Below are positions 10,690-22,944 of a DNA stretch of 64,000 nucleotides, in pieces. Position 1 is the first letter of the stretch. Each line of letters opens with the position of its first letter. The notes beneath the pieces were generated by a model, which saw only the letters and a list, made by a program, of their open reading frames with translations, ran no database searches and was not told the DNA's origin. Source of the DNA: Hyperoodon ampullatus (taxonomy: Eukaryota > Chordata > Mammalia > Artiodactyla > Ziphiidae). Location of the stretch: the NCBI GenBank assembly GCA_949752795.1, contig OX457070.1, positions 38,713,185-38,777,184 of the forward strand. Reading direction: 5' to 3'. A program made the translations under genes and the position numbers.

Positions 10690-11495
10690 ACCTGCTCGTA
10701 AGTCTGTCTTGCAAAGAGCATATTATATTCATGTAGGGCAGATGCTATGTCTTATGTTTTATAATATCCCCTGGTACCACTCCTGGCCTGGCCACTATTT
10801 ACCTTTTAATGGGTGCCTTTAATAGGCTTTTAATAGGTGCCATCTATGTCCTTGGTTAAACCCTAGTCCTTATCAATATCTATAACTGTTCTTTCCCTAA
10901 AATCTTGATGTTCAAAAGCCTCACCCTTTTGAACACTCTATCCTATGTTTTCAGCACCCCCTCTTCAATACTCTTCAAACACAAGGGAACCTTCAATGCA
11001 TGGACTCTACCTCCTATTCACCGTCCATTGTCCTCCTCAGGCTTAGCTCCATGGTTATTTATACAAAGGCGTATCCTTATATGTATTGAGGCCTCTTACC
11101 TACTGCATCTCCATTGAATCCTCCTGTCAAAACCCCAACTCTCTGCCTACCCTGGACCCACACCCAAGAAGCCAAACATGGCTGGAGAAATTACACCACT
11201 GTGCTGACTTTATACTTGTGAAGACAAATCTCAGTCCCACAGTCTTACCGCATTCCCTTTGTGAATTTACCTGCCTTTTCTTCAAGATGCTACTTCAAAC
11301 CTCCTCTCCTTTCAAAGCACCAATACTCCTGCCTCCTTCGTGTGGAGGGTCTCAGTTCTTATTTCCTAGAGGCAAATAGGAGCAGTTGGATGAGGATCTC
11401 TCTTATGTGCACCATGAGGTGAACTGGCCTCCCTGCATGGGAACCTTTGTGTTCGGCCTGCCTCCCTAGTGGACTGTGCCACCTCTGAACATCGG
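10690..11495. other. unassigned sequence with C/T-rich plus strand
   Basis: Frames at 10905-11117 and 11086-11379 result from a stop-poor pyrimidine bias. I could not assign a repeat family or exon, although an ancient L2-like origin is possible because a clear L2 follows. Confidence 0.35.
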
Positions 11496-11499
11496 AGAG

Positions 11500-11890
11500 C
11501 TCAGCACTCTGCTCATCGCAGCCTCAGGGCCCTCACACCTGCTGTTTTACCAGCTCTAGTGCTCCCCTCCAGATCTTCGCCTGGCTCATTCTTTCTGACC
11601 CACGGGCCTGCTCCCATGTCACATTCTAAACAAGCTCTTCCTGACAACTCTATCTAAAACAGTACTCCCTCTCAGGCCATCACTTCCAATCTCCTTAGTT
11701 TCTTCATAGCACAAATCATCTGAAATGGACTCTTTATTTATTTGTTTACTGTCTGTCTTCCCCAAGAGCATGTGGGCACACTAGTGGGGAAACTTGTCTG
11801 TCTCGTTCCCTGCTGTGTTCCTAGCACCTGGAAGAGCCCCTGGCACATAGTAGGTACACAATTAATGTCTACTGAATGAATGAACAAACA
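11500..11890 (+). mobile_element. L2 LINE 3' end
   Basis: It contains the L2 3' signature 'ccctggcacatagtaggtac' followed by 'actgaatgaatgaac'. Upstream is the usual 'ccccaagagcatgtgggcac' and 'tcctagcacctgg' region. The 11469-11657 frame lies inside it and is not a gene. Confidence 0.85.
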
Positions 11891-11894
11891 AAAT

Positions 11895-12490
11895 TAGCAC
11901 CATCTAAATGATCCTGGGTAAATCATTTTTATTGGTATCAATTTTTATCATCTACAAAGCAAGAGAATTGGCTCCCCATTGACTAATGCTTATTCCGGAT
12001 TCTATTCTTCCTGAATGAAGGTCATTTGGGTAACCACAGTCATTGTCTGTGATCCAGCCATGAGGTTAGTGTGTGTTTAATGCCCATGAGTTCTGTGTGA
12101 ATCCTGAAGGCATCTGCTTGGCTGGATTTCTGCATCGTTTGGCTGGAGTGTTCTAGTCATGGAACTTGAACAGTAGATCAGTTGAGAATGCTGTGGGCGT
12201 TTGAGGACATGAGTGCCAAGAGATCACAAGGGAATTTAGTAAAGGCTGCTATCCAGGTTAGGATGACTTCACAAAGCAGGCAGGTGGATTCTCAGTTGGG
12301 CTGCAGGCTCTGTGAAGCGTTTGTGCTGCTCTGGGCTGACCATCCTCTGGGTAGTCCCATAGGGTGGTGTTGCCGGTGACCCATCTGTTCACTCACACCT
12401 CGGCCTGACCAGGTGCTGGTGCTGAGGAACTTTCAGTTTCAGTCTAGGCAGGAGGGAGGTACATGTGTTTCCAGTTTGGTAAAGAGAGCC
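11895..12490. other. unassigned unique sequence
   Basis: No gene or repeat could be assigned. Confidence 0.4.
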
Positions 12491-12544
12491 TGTGAGGTGT
12501 GATGGGAATCACAAAGTTAATAGTAGTAATAGTAATAATAATAG

Positions 12545-12603
<59 letters not shown>
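12545..12603. repeat. (TAC)n microsatellite, about 19 uninterrupted copies
   Basis: This is a pure trinucleotide array preceded by an imperfect TAG/TAA-type array at about 12520-12544. The plus frame 12492-12854 reads it as a threonine run, but that frame is otherwise unsupported. Its purity suggests it is polymorphic in length. Confidence 0.97.
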
Positions 12604-12624
12604 AATGCCTTTCCTTGCCCTTGT

Positions 12625-12707
12625 GCCCATGTGCCACAGTGCTGAGGGTTTTATACGTTATCTCATTTAATCTACTCTATGGAGAAGATAAGTATAGCAG
12701 ATGCTAT
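12625..12707 (-). mobile_element. MIR SINE, first part (split)
   Basis: It resembles the MIR reverse complement ('cagtgctgagggttttatac', 'tatctcatttaatctactct', 'cagatgctatt'). The continuation 'tgatccccgttttgcagatg' is found only after 13206, so a roughly 500-bp element interrupts the MIR. Confidence 0.7.
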
Positions 12708-13206
12708 TGGCGCCCCAACCATCTCCCTGACCCCACCCCTGAGGTCACCTGTGGGTGCAGTGGACATTTCTCATGCCCACTGACAGCTTTCCACCTCAAG
12801 CCTGCATGTTTCTCAGTTCTCTGCCTGAGGGATTTTTCTCCTTCTGTGTGGTAGCTTGCTCTGCCCACAAGCAAGGCAGCTCAGACGTATAGGGGTCTGA
12901 ATACCCTCAGGGGCAGTATATAACTAGTAAGGGACAAAAGAGTTAATGGATCGTACCCCAGCATCTCCATCCTTTGGTGGGACAGTTCTGAGGTGCATCA
13001 CACCTGGATCCTAAGAAGGTCCCCAGGAGATAGGGCCTCATGGCCCACCACGGTGACCAGCTCACTGTCTCACTCTTCTCCCTCCCTTGTCTCATTTTCT
13101 TCCCTCTCTCACTTGTGTTTCCTGCAATCACCCCTGATAAAATAAAAGTACTTGAGCTCAAATCTTTCTCCCAGGGTCTGCTTTTGGGGGAACCCAAACC
13201 AGGGCA
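12708..13206 (+). mobile_element. probable solo LTR inside MIR (family not named)
   Basis: This roughly 499-bp block interrupts a MIR. It starts with TG (tggcgccccaacc) and ends with CA (accagggca). Near its 3' end it has a polyadenylation-like aataaa (about 13141) followed by 'gtctgcttttgggggaaccc', as in the R/U5 end of some mammalian LTRs. I could not see a clean 4-6 bp target duplication, and I cannot name the family. An alternative is an unrecognised non-LTR repeat. Confidence 0.45.
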
Positions 13207-13262
13207 ATAACTGATCCCCGTTTTGCAGATGAAGACATTGCAGAGAGAAGGAGCGGAGGAAT
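13206..13262 (-). mobile_element. MIR SINE, second part (split)
   Basis: This is the continuation of the MIR of 12625-12707: 'ccccgttttgcagatgaaga' and 'cagagagaaggag' are the usual MIR antisense core. Confidence 0.7.
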
Positions 13263-14350
13263 CTCCACGCCTCCAGTTCGTGTTTCTCTTTAACCAGTTT
13301 GGAGCTTCCTAGACTGGCTCCCATCTCCCCAGGTGAACCATAACCATCTTTGGTCACCAGGTTCTTAGGCCTTGGCCCAACTGTTTCTGAGATCTGAAAG
13401 CATTTGACTAAGTTGGATCTCTGGCAAGGAGAAGGCATCCCTGTGGGACTGGAGGTTGGACTCATGTTGAGACATGCAGCCAAGACACCTAGGCCCACCT
13501 GATTGAAAACAGCATGACACATTCTGGAAATGCCAGCCTCAGTGCCTGGGTAGACGTGACTGGACAGGCTGTGTTTGTCCTGCTGTGTTCCATGTTGCAG
13601 TGACTCAGGTACAGGTGTGACTTTCTTCTTTTTCAAATTCTCTTCTCCACCCTCAGAGATCTGGGCTGTGTGTGGGTCACAGCATGTCCTTTGGGGGGAA
13701 CCCTTTAACCCAGAGTGTTGGAGGGAGGGAAAGAGACTTGCCAACAGAGGTAGTAGAACCCAAGCCAGGTATTTGGAACTGGGAAAGGTGGGATGATTTT
13801 TGGAGAGGAAGTGTTGGGGACGGAACAGGGTTATGCTCTCTGGAACTCAGTGAACTCTCTGGGCTGAGCATCTTCCTTGATGACATTTTGGTGTCTGGAG
13901 CCCTCATGATTGCAGCACTCCCTGCAGTGCTTGCTTGATCAGGAGGAATACGCAGCAAGGGTTTTAAGACTCCACCATAAAACAAGAGTAATGACCTGTA
14001 GTCCATGGGGCCATTAGGAGGACGAATGGGGATTACAACAGATGAGAGGACCAGGCCCTGTGTGGAGCTTGACTCACAGCCCACAGCACACCGGGGTGTC
14101 TTGCCTGCCAGCCTTCCTCTGTACCTTTCCATGGAATGGCAGATCATTGAGAGGGAAGGTTTCACCCCCTTTATGTCTGTGATATGGAATATATAACATA
14201 GTATGCAGGAGAAATGTTTACTGAGAAATGTTCACTGCAGGAAAGGTCTTGGTTATTTAATGGGAGGCTTCCCTTTCCTCCCTGTAAACAGAGGAATGTC
14301 AGTAATGAACTGCTCACAAGAGAGACACCAGGTTCCCAGCTTTCTAAGCT
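13263..14350. other. unassigned unique sequence
   Basis: This stretch holds relatively long but overlapping open frames on both strands (13109-13744 minus, 211 codons; 13677-14165 minus, 162 codons; 13672-13938 plus). None has a recognisable domain, and the first runs into the LTR-like element, so I read them as chance frames in GC-richer DNA. Confidence 0.4.
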
Positions 14351-14357
14351 GGAAGAG

Positions 14358-14528
14358 CAGTGATTCTGAACATTGGTATGGGTAAGAATTATCTGGGGGA
14401 GCTGGTTCAAATGCAGATTATCTGCCAGTGCCCGCAGAGATGCAGATTTAGTCGGTGTCTACATTTTAATAAGCAACACCAGGTGGTTTTATCTGCTTCT
14501 CCTAAGAGACCACTTTGAGAATTAGTGA
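14358..14528 (+). mobile_element. MER5A-like hAT DNA transposon
   Basis: The ends match the MER5A terminal pattern: 'cagtgattctgaacattgg' at the left and 'gaccactttgagaattagtg' at the right. An internal 'gagctggttcaaatgcaga' lies between. This short non-autonomous hAT-Charlie element is diverged but near full length. Confidence 0.8.
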
Positions 14529-14529
14529 T

Positions 14530-15665
14530 GCTGACAACACCAGCACCCTCAAATTCCTAATGCCTCCTGTTCTCAGAGCCCATCCCTGGTGTTTGAGGTG
14601 TCACTGACAGACAGGACGTTTCCCTCTTCTTCAGTGCCAGATAGTTTTTCCAGGCAAACCCTTAGCAATAACGAAATGGCTCCTGGCCAGGGACCCCCAT
14701 CTCATGAGCTGCTTCCCCTCCTGGAGTCCCAGGGCAGAGTCTTGGCATCTCTTCAGAGGGAATCCACCACTTGAAACCCATTCTTCCTTCACTCAGATAC
14801 AGGGGCAGAAAACTTTCCCCCAACCTTGACATCATGCCTACTTCTTGACAACCCTATTCAAGTGTTCTGTTTCTGGGTCTCAGATTGCACATTTGTCCTT
14901 GAGCTGGCCAAGAATGTGGGACAGCCCAGCTGTGATTCAGTTTATTTTCATGGGTAGGGATGGGAAAGGTGGTGAGGACTCTTAGGGGAAGGGGTTGGTC
15001 CCCCTTCTCATCATGGGTGAAGAGGGTTGTTTGTAGCTTCTCAAGTCCACAGGCATAAAAGTCCCACAACATCTTGAATCCCAGCTGGGCTGTGTGGTGA
15101 GCTCTTGACATTCACTGCAGACCAGCAGGAACACACTGAGATTTAGCATTTGACCCGCAGCCCTGCAATCTGCTTGCTGATTTGCGAGGGGAGTCTTTGT
15201 GGTTCCTCTTCAGTCCCATGTCTCCTGTCTCCAGCACCCGGTTTCCTCTCTCCTCTCTTTCTTCCTTCCTTTTTGATTCACTCTCTCTGTTCCCTCTCTG
15301 CATTTTTCAGCCCTTTACAATGGAAACATCTGTCTTAAATCTGCAAGGCTAGTACAAATGTTTACTAGGCTTATTTAATAGGAAGAATAATGATAAGTGC
15401 TTCTGTTTGTTTTACTAAGTGATCCCCAGGCAGGAAAAAAGAAAATCCTCTGCCTAGGGGGAAGATACAATCACCCTAAATTTGTATTCATAAAGAGGAG
15501 GAAAAGACTAATATTGTGATTATAGTCATCACTCATCAGTATTGGTCAGACCCCTTTCTACCATCTCATCAGCAACAACCTTGCTGTAGACCAAAACCTA
15601 AAGAAGGAGAGCATCTTTGGGGGTTGGCTGAGGTGAGAGATGGTTGAACTGTCACATTCTAAGCC
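14530..15665. other. unassigned unique sequence
   Basis: No gene or repeat could be assigned. A short C/T-rich patch lies at about 15240-15290. Confidence 0.4.
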
Positions 15666-15671
15666 CAAAGG

Positions 15672-15689
15672 GAGCCATATGCTTTTTAA
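15672..15689. repeat. target-site duplication, left copy
   Basis: The word gagccatatgctttttaa matches 16227-16244 with one mismatch (c/g at position 11). The pair brackets the L1 fragment between them. Confidence 0.85.
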
Positions 15690-16226
15690 AAACAACTATA
15701 CTGAAGTATGATTGACATACAATAAACATATTTAAAGTGTAAAATTTGAAAAATTTGGATAAGTGCACACACCTGTGAAACCATCATCACAATGAAGATA
15801 GTGAACATATCCATCCCTCAATGTCCCTTTGTAATTCTTTGTTCCTGTCCCTCTGGTCCCCTCTGACAATCCAAGCAAACACTGATCTGCTTTCTGTCAC
15901 TATAGATAAGTTTACATTTTCTAGAGTTTTATATAAGTGGAATCATGAAGCATGGGCTCTTTTTGCCTGACTACTTTCACTCATCATGGTTATTTTGAGG
16001 TTCATCCATGTTGTTCTGTGTTGGATAGTTCCTGCTTTTAATTGCTGAGAAGTATTATGTTGTATGCATATGCCACAGTTGTTTATCCAGTCACCTCTTG
16101 ATAGATACTTGGGGCATTTCCAGTTTGGGCTGTATAATAAAGCTGCTATAACATTTGTGTACAAGTCTTTATATGGGTAATATACATTTTCTTTTCTCTT
16201 GGGTAAATACATAGGAGTGGAATGCA
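15690..16226 (-). mobile_element. old L1 3' end with target duplication
   Basis: This is an antisense L1 3' UTR and ORF2 end ('tatactgaagtatgattgac', 'tctagagttttatataagtg', 'ggagtggaatg'). The 18-bp target word is retained with one change. The minus frame 15943-16233 is a remnant of the L1 C-terminal region. Confidence 0.88.
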
Positions 16227-16249
16227 GAGCCATATGGTTTTTAAGAAGC

Positions 16250-16400
16250 TGCAGGGGTGATTGGAAAGAATATAGGTCTCTCAGTCAGGAAATCTGGGTT
16301 TAATCTCAATTTTTCTAGTTCCTAGCTGTGTGACCATAGGCAAGGCACTTAACAACTCTGGGTCTTGTGTAACCTGTCTGTCAAATGAGATGAATGCCAA
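16250..16400 (+). mobile_element. MIR SINE
   Basis: It contains the MIR core 'cctagctgtgtgaccatagg' and 'caaggcacttaacaactctg', with a 5' part 'aaatctgggtttaatctcaa'. It lies just downstream of the L1 target duplication. Confidence 0.85.
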
Positions 16401-16915
16401 TATGTGACTCTCACACACACAGATGAGAGGAGGACCAAGGGACATAACCCAGAACATTGCCAACTTTAAAGGCCCCACAGAGCATTATGAAGAATAGGCT
16501 CCCAGAGGGATAATTATATGCTTTAGGTCTTGCTTTGCCAAGAGAGGGAACTGTCCAAAGTCTTTGGAGATGAATTGCATTTGGTGTTTTCTTGTTGCCC
16601 CCAGCTGCAATTTCTCTTTTTCCACCTTCCACATCCCTTCCATCTCCTGTTATGGTTCTCCTGCAAAGACAGGCCCATTGAACAAGAGTGAACTCTTAGA
16701 CACACTGAGTGAAACAAGTCACAGTTGGAATTAACTTTCCTTCCCTGTCTATGGTTCATAAATCCAGATGGTAAAAGCAAAGCAGAAGGGTAATATCATA
16801 GAGCTTAGACCTCAAGAAGGCTCTGTAGTCCTTAAGAATTTTACTAAGACATAGTTGTCAAAGGATGCTCTTATATACACGTCTGGTTTCTTAGGTCACT
16901 TTCTCTTCTAAGAGG
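16401..16915. other. unassigned unique sequence
   Basis: Overlapping minus frames (16411-16632, 16523-16780) show no domain. Nothing else was recognised. Confidence 0.4.
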
Positions 16916-16917
16916 TG

Positions 16918-17110
16918 TTATGCACAGTGGTTAGTGTCTTTGGGGAATGGCAGGCTTGTATTCACGTCCAGGTTTTACTACATATTGACTGTTATGTCTT
17001 GGGGATACTGCTTCACCTATAAGGCTCCATTTCTTCATTTGTCAAATAGGAATGTTAACAATAATGCTTACCCAATCCCATTGTTCTGAGGATTAACTAA
17101 AGTAAGGTGC
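16918..17110 (+). mobile_element. MIR SINE
   Basis: This is a diverged but full-length MIR outline: 'cagtggttagtgtctttggg', then 'ccatttcttcatttgtcaaa' and 'gttctgaggattaactaaag'. Confidence 0.75.
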
Positions 17111-18160
17111 ACACTTATGCTTTGAAGGTATAAAGTTCTGCCAGACCTTTGTAGCTATCTTTCCCTCCAGACTGCATGTCTTAAGGAAGAGATGATCCTT
17201 CAGTGGAAGAGCTGGGTGAACTTGTACATTTTGTGAGCTGGGGTGGCAAAAGTCATCCCTCATTGTCAGGATACCATCCTCCATATCTGAAATCCCTAGT
17301 GTTGGTCACTTTAAGTCAGTGTGCTGTCTGAAGGTAACTTTAAAAGGACAAGTATGTTTACTTCACAGCAATCATCCATGAATTAGTGTATAAATTACAC
17401 CATTTTCTTAGCAAAGGTCTTCAGAAAGTGGGAAGAGAGTGAGTATAGGGATGAGTGGTTGGGAGTGCAGAACTCTGGACCATACAAGAGAAAAGTAAGG
17501 GCATCTAAATGGGAAGGAAATGACAAGCTTCCTCTTCTCATTTATTTCTAGGACCATTCCTGGCCACGGGGAGGCGGTTTACTCCATCATTTCAGTAGTT
17601 CTATTGAAGACTTGTTCTTTATCTCCTTTAAACATTCCATTATTTTTTTCCTTTCTTCCCCAAACCCATCCATATGTCTTACTCTACCACTAGGGGCAGT
17701 TTCTTACTAGATCAAACAGCTATCGGGTAAAGAGAGTTTCTCTCTTGCCCATGTTACTTCATTTATTCTCAAGCCTTTCCTGTGAATCAGTGAAGAAAAC
17801 AGGTGGTGCTATCTATATTACAAAGATGGAAAAATGGAGGGATAAAGAGGCTAAGGGTCTTTTTCAGGATCTCAAATTTAATGGCAAAACCAAGTGGTCA
17901 AATGTTCAGAATGTCAAGTTACTGAGGCTGCCGCCTAGGTGAGACTCCAGGACTCAAAGGCCTTTCTCTGACAGGGGCCAATTCTAGTCAAAGGAAGATG
18001 ATTCCTACCAGAGGAAAAACTGGAGAGGATGTCCCTCATTTTTTCCTTTGAGGGGTTAGCAGTACGGAGTGTTATCAGATGTTGTGTCCTGTAGGTCCTA
18101 GATGTTTCAAGGACATCTGTATCACTTGGATAAACAGAAGAGGAAATAATTTTGTCAAGA
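17111..18160. other. unassigned unique sequence
   Basis: No gene is recognised. A faint MIR-like antisense resemblance at about 17810-17930 is too weak to call. Confidence 0.4.
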
Positions 18161-18164
18161 ACAT

Positions 18165-19288
18165 GACTTCTACTAAAAACACCCCAAGTATTAAAGCAAT
18201 CTTGAGAAAGAAGAACAAAGCTGGAGGCATCATGCCTCCTGATTTCAAACTATATTGCAAAGCTATAGTAATCAAAACAGTATGGTATTGGCATGAAAAC
18301 AGACACATAGGTCAGTGGAACAGAACGGAGAGCCCAGAAGTAAACCCACACATATATGGTGAATTAATTTATGACAAAGGAGCTAAGAATATACAATGGG
18401 AAGAGAACAGTCTAGTCTCTTTAATAAATGGTAGTGGAAAAACTGGACAGCCCCATGCAAAAGAATGAAACTGGACCACTATCTTAACATTATAAAAAAA
18501 TTAACTAAAATGGATTAAAGACTTGAACATAAGATTTGAAACCATAAAATTCCTAGAGAGAAACATTGGCAGTAAGCTCCTTGACATTGGTCTTGGTGAT
18601 GATTTTTTGGATTTGACACCAAAAGCAAAGCCAACAAAAGCAAAAACAGGTGAGACAACATCAAAGTAAAAGCTTCTGCATAGTAAAGGAACCATCAACA
18701 AAATGAAAAAGCAACCTGTGGAATGGGAAAAAATATTTGCAAATCTTATATCTGATAAGGAGTTAATATTCAAACTATGTAAAGAACTCATGTAACTCAA
18801 TAGTGAAAAAAATCCGATTAAAAATGGTAGAGGATCTGAATAGATATTTTTCCAAAGAGAACATACAGATGGCCAACAGATACATGAAAAGGTGTTCAGC
18901 ACTAATGATTAGGGAAATGCAAATTAATACCACAATGAGATATCACCTAACATATGTTAGAATGGCTATTACCAAAAAGGCAAGAAAGAACAAGTGTTGG
19001 CAAGGAAGTGGAGAAAAGGGAACCCTCCTGCACTGTTAGCGGGAATGTAAATTGGTGCAGCCGCTATAGAAAACAGTATGGAGGGTTCTCAAAAAGTTAA
19101 AACTAGAACTGTCATATGATTCAGCAATCCCACTTCTAGGTATTTATCTAAAGGAAACAAAAACATTAACTTCAAAAAATACCTGCATCCCCATGTTCAT
19201 TGCAGCATTATTTACAAAAGCTAAGACATGGAAATGACCTAGTGTCCATCAGTGGATGAATGGATAAAGAAAGTGTGATAAATGTTGT

Positions 19289-19327
<39 letters not shown>

Positions 19328-19858
19328 AATATTATTCAACCATAAAAAAGGAAATCCTGCCATTTGTCTTAACTTGGATGGATCTTAAGGTCATTATGCC
19401 AAGTGAAATAAGTCAGACAGAGAAATACAAATACCATATGATCTCACTTATATGTGGAATCTAAAAAACAAGCAAACAAACAAGCAAACAAAACTAAACT
19501 CATAGATATAGAGAACAGATTGGTGGTTGCCAGAGGCGGGGTGTCAGGTGGTGAGTGAAATGGGTGAAGATGGTCAGAAAGTACAAACTTCCAGTTATAA
19601 AATAAATAAGTCCTGGGGATGTAATGTACAGCATCGTGATTATAGTTAATAATACTATGTTGTATATTTGAAAGTTGCTAAGAAAGTAGATCTTAAAAGT
19701 TCTCATCACAAGAAAAAAATTTGTAACTGTGTGATGATGGATCTTAACTAGACTTATTATGGTGATCATTTTGCAGCCTATACAAATATTGAATCATTAC
19801 ATTGTACACCTGAAACAATATGATGTTATATGTCAATTATATCTCAATTAAAAAAAAA
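18165..19858 (+). mobile_element. older L1, ORF2 3' half and 3' UTR
   Basis: This is the 3' portion of L1 ORF2 in plus orientation. The peptide around 18210-18310 retains the L1 pattern [20 protein letters not shown], followed downstream by the C-terminal region near 19000-19040 and the 'ggtggttgccagaggcgggg' 3' UTR. It ends in an A run at 19849-19858. Several stops and frame breaks make it non-functional. It resembles L1M-grade elements and is clearly older than the L1 at 22025. Confidence 0.9.
19290..19325. repeat. (AC)n microsatellite in L1
   Basis: About 17-18 AC dinucleotides replace the usual L1 sequence just before 'aatattattcaacc'. Confidence 0.95.
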
Positions 19859-20179
19859 GTTTTCCCTACTGGGCTGAATTCATAGCCCTGGAGAAGAAAT
19901 TCCTGTAGAATTTCACACACACAAACACACAAATACAGAAAAGATCAACAACAAAAGAACATGACTTCCTTTCCCTTTACTTTTGTACGACTACCTATGG
20001 CAAGGTGATACTGTATTTCGTTATGCTGTTGGCCAGCAAATCCTGAACAGGCAGGCCAAATGGGGCACCCACCTGATGTTGTTTCTTTGCATGTGAGCCC
20101 TTAGCGCTGCTGGAGCTGGACGTGATTCTGCTTTCCCCAGATCCCTTCTGCAGCATGTTAAAGCTATAAGGGATTTTGG

Positions 20180-20278
20180 CACTTTTTAATGAGGAAACTG
20201 AGATACAAAGAAATGTGGTGACTCACTGGAGGTTATGTGTCTAGTTGATGAAAACTGAGATCTCATTTCTGTATCAGC
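20180..20278 (-). mobile_element. MIR SINE fragment
   Basis: It carries the antisense MIR core 'aatgaggaaactgagataca' followed by 'gaggttatgtgtctagt'. It is short and diverged. Confidence 0.6.
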
Positions 20279-20279
20279 A

Positions 20280-22014
20280 TTCTTTCAGCGGTGCTATGCG
20301 TCTCCCTCCCACACTCTGAGAATTGGGCCTAATGGGCTCTTGTGAGTTTACCATCTGGAATAAGAAGCACTATACCTACCATTTACTGCTGTCCCTCTCT
20401 GAGGGGGAAGAGGCCTTGATGGCAGTGCGCCTGCTTCTCCTCAGAGATGGGAGCCACAGAAGCACTGGAATCTGGTGACTTCTCTGAAAAGAAGATGACT
20501 CACTGTCCTGCATACCCAAGTCTTTACAGCTTTGCCCATCTGTGGGCTTCTGACTCACCCTATTCCCCCTTGATGATCCATCAACCTTCTGAAAATGAAA
20601 CCATCTTCAGGAAAATCTAGGCTGCCAGAGATCCAGATAGATGATTAAGAACAAGGAAATGGGCCGGCCCAAGGAATAATTATAAAGTAGGTGGCATTTG
20701 CCTTTAGGTCCTATTGTCCATCATATCTCCCTACCCCCTCACCTCCCTTTTGGTGCTGCTTTCCCAAATGCCAAGATACTGACCATTCCCATTCCTCACC
20801 TTCCTGGACCTTCCCCAAGTAGGGCACTTAGTGGTCCATGCCTCCTGCCCCAAATTACTATTCTTTGTCCTGACCCATTACCAGGGAACCAATTAGCAGT
20901 ATTCCAGTGGAAAAATATCCATGAAGACTTGGTGGTTGAGAACACTTTATTGTGCTCTCTTCTCTGGGGCATTTGCATTTTGAGGGGAGCCCTAAAGCTT
21001 ACTATGACTCAATCAGAGATTCAGGAATTGCAGCCACTATAGCAGGCTGGTGGGGAAGGCTTACAGCGCTAACCCTTGTATCACAACACACAGAGGCAGC
21101 CTGAGGAATCAAGAAGATGCCATCCTCTGTTGTGAATGCCTGGCAGCCTCCCTCTCATGCATTATGTGTGATGTTTCAAGTACCAGCTGATTGGCTGAAT
21201 GTTCCCCGTATTTTCATGACCTCCAAATTCAGTATGTCTCTGTTTTGAACTTTAAAAAACCAAAAAATGTCATTTGTTTGGCCATATGCACATAGTCATA
21301 TTTCACCCTTGGAGCTTACTCGCCTGGCAACCTGAACAGCTTGGGAGCATGGCCATAGCCCTACTCTTCATATTTGTAGGGTCTAAGACAAGAGAGCAAA
21401 TGGAGGACCATATACCATATGTCTAAATATTTCATAGTGTTGTAAATCAAGCTAATGGACTATTACATCGAATACTTCTATCCTCCAATCTCAACAATTA
21501 TACCTTCCTGATAGGAAAATTGACAAATATGTTTAAAGCTATTCTTATTATATGACTGAAGGTTGGAAGGAAATCAAAGATGACAGAATTTAATTGTTCC
21601 TGTGCATATTGGAGTAATTTTTATGGTTGAGGATGTTTGGCTAATTAATAAAGGCATATATGTATTTTATTTTCTTAATTGTAACAAAAATCACAAATTG
21701 TGGGATGATAATCAAGATTTTCACCCATTTGGTTTTCTTATTGATGGTAGTGGTCCAGGAAATAAAAACTGTAATTGTAATAAAAATGTACAGAAGGAAA
21801 TACTTTCATAAAAGTGTAACGCACATTAAACATAAAACATAAAAAAGTTGAAAATACATTTATGTGTGCTTTCAAAAAGTTACCTCTAAAATATTTGAAA
21901 GTATTACAATACAAAATATAAACTGTAATTAACGGCATCAAATTTTAAAATAGAAGATAAAGAAAGCTGACATTTTTCATTTATTTTTTGAAAATGTAAT
22001 TAAACCTTATTTAT
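20280..22014. other. unassigned unique sequence, AT-rich toward the right
   Basis: No exon or repeat could be assigned. From about 21440 onward it is strongly AT-rich. The plus frame at 20698-21042 lacks domain features and is probably chance. Confidence 0.4.
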
Positions 22015-22024
22015 AAGAAAATTA
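22015..22024. repeat. probable target-site duplication of L1 (left)
   Basis: The 10-bp word aagaaaatta recurs at 27921-27930, directly after the A-rich tail of the L1. It is short and A-rich, so chance identity is possible. Confidence 0.6.
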
Positions 22025-22944
22025 GAAGAAATTTGTGGCCCTGAACCAAGATAGCAGAGTAAAAGGACGTGCTCTCACTCCCTCTTGTGAGAACACCAGA
22101 ATCACAGCTAGCTGCTGGACAATCATCGACAGGAAGACACTGGAATTCACCAAAAAAGATACCCCACATCCAAAGACAAAGGAGAAGCCACAATGAGATG
22201 GTAGGAGGGGCACAGTCACGGTAAAATAAAACCAAATCCCATAACTGCTGGGTGGGTGACTCACAGACTGCAGAACACTTATACCACAGAAGTCCACCCA
22301 CTGGAGTGAAGGTTCTGAGCCCCACATTAGGTTTCCCAACCTGGGGGTCCGGCAACGGGAGGAGGAATTCCTAGAGAATCAGACTTTGAAGACTAGTGGA
22401 ATTTGATTGCAGGACTTCAACAGGACTGGGGGAAACAGAGACTCCACTCTTGGAGGGCACACACAAAGTAGTGTGTGCATGAGGACCCAGAGGAAGGAGC
22501 AGTGACCCGAGGGGAGAATGAACCAGACCTACCTGCTAGTGTTGGAGGGTCTCCTGCAGAGGTGGGGGGTGGCTGTGGCTCACCGTGGGGACAAGGACAC
22601 TGGCAACAGAAGTTCTGGGAAGTACTCCTTGGCGTGAGTTCTCATGGAGTCTGCCATTAGCCCCACCAAAGAGCCCAGGTAGGCTCCAGTGTTGGGTTGC
22701 CTCAGGCCAAACAACCAACAGGGAGGGAACCGATCCCCAGCCTCAGCAGTCAAGTGGATTAACGTTTTTCTGAGCTCTGCCCACCGGAGCAACAGTCAGC
22801 TCTACCCACCACCAGTCCCTCCCATCAGGAAACTTGCACAAGCCTCTTAGATAACATTATCCACCAGAGGGCAGATAGCAGAAGCAAGAACTACAATCCT
22901 GCAGCCTGTGAAACAAAAACCACATTCACAGAAAAACAGACAAG

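Noticed and set aside
12492..12854. poly-threonine open frame
   Set aside because: The threonine run is the (TAC)n microsatellite, and the frame continues into MIR and LTR-like sequence.
13109..13744. 211-codon minus open frame
   Set aside because: It runs from unique DNA into an LTR-like insert and a MIR fragment, has no domain and overlaps other long frames, so it is chance.
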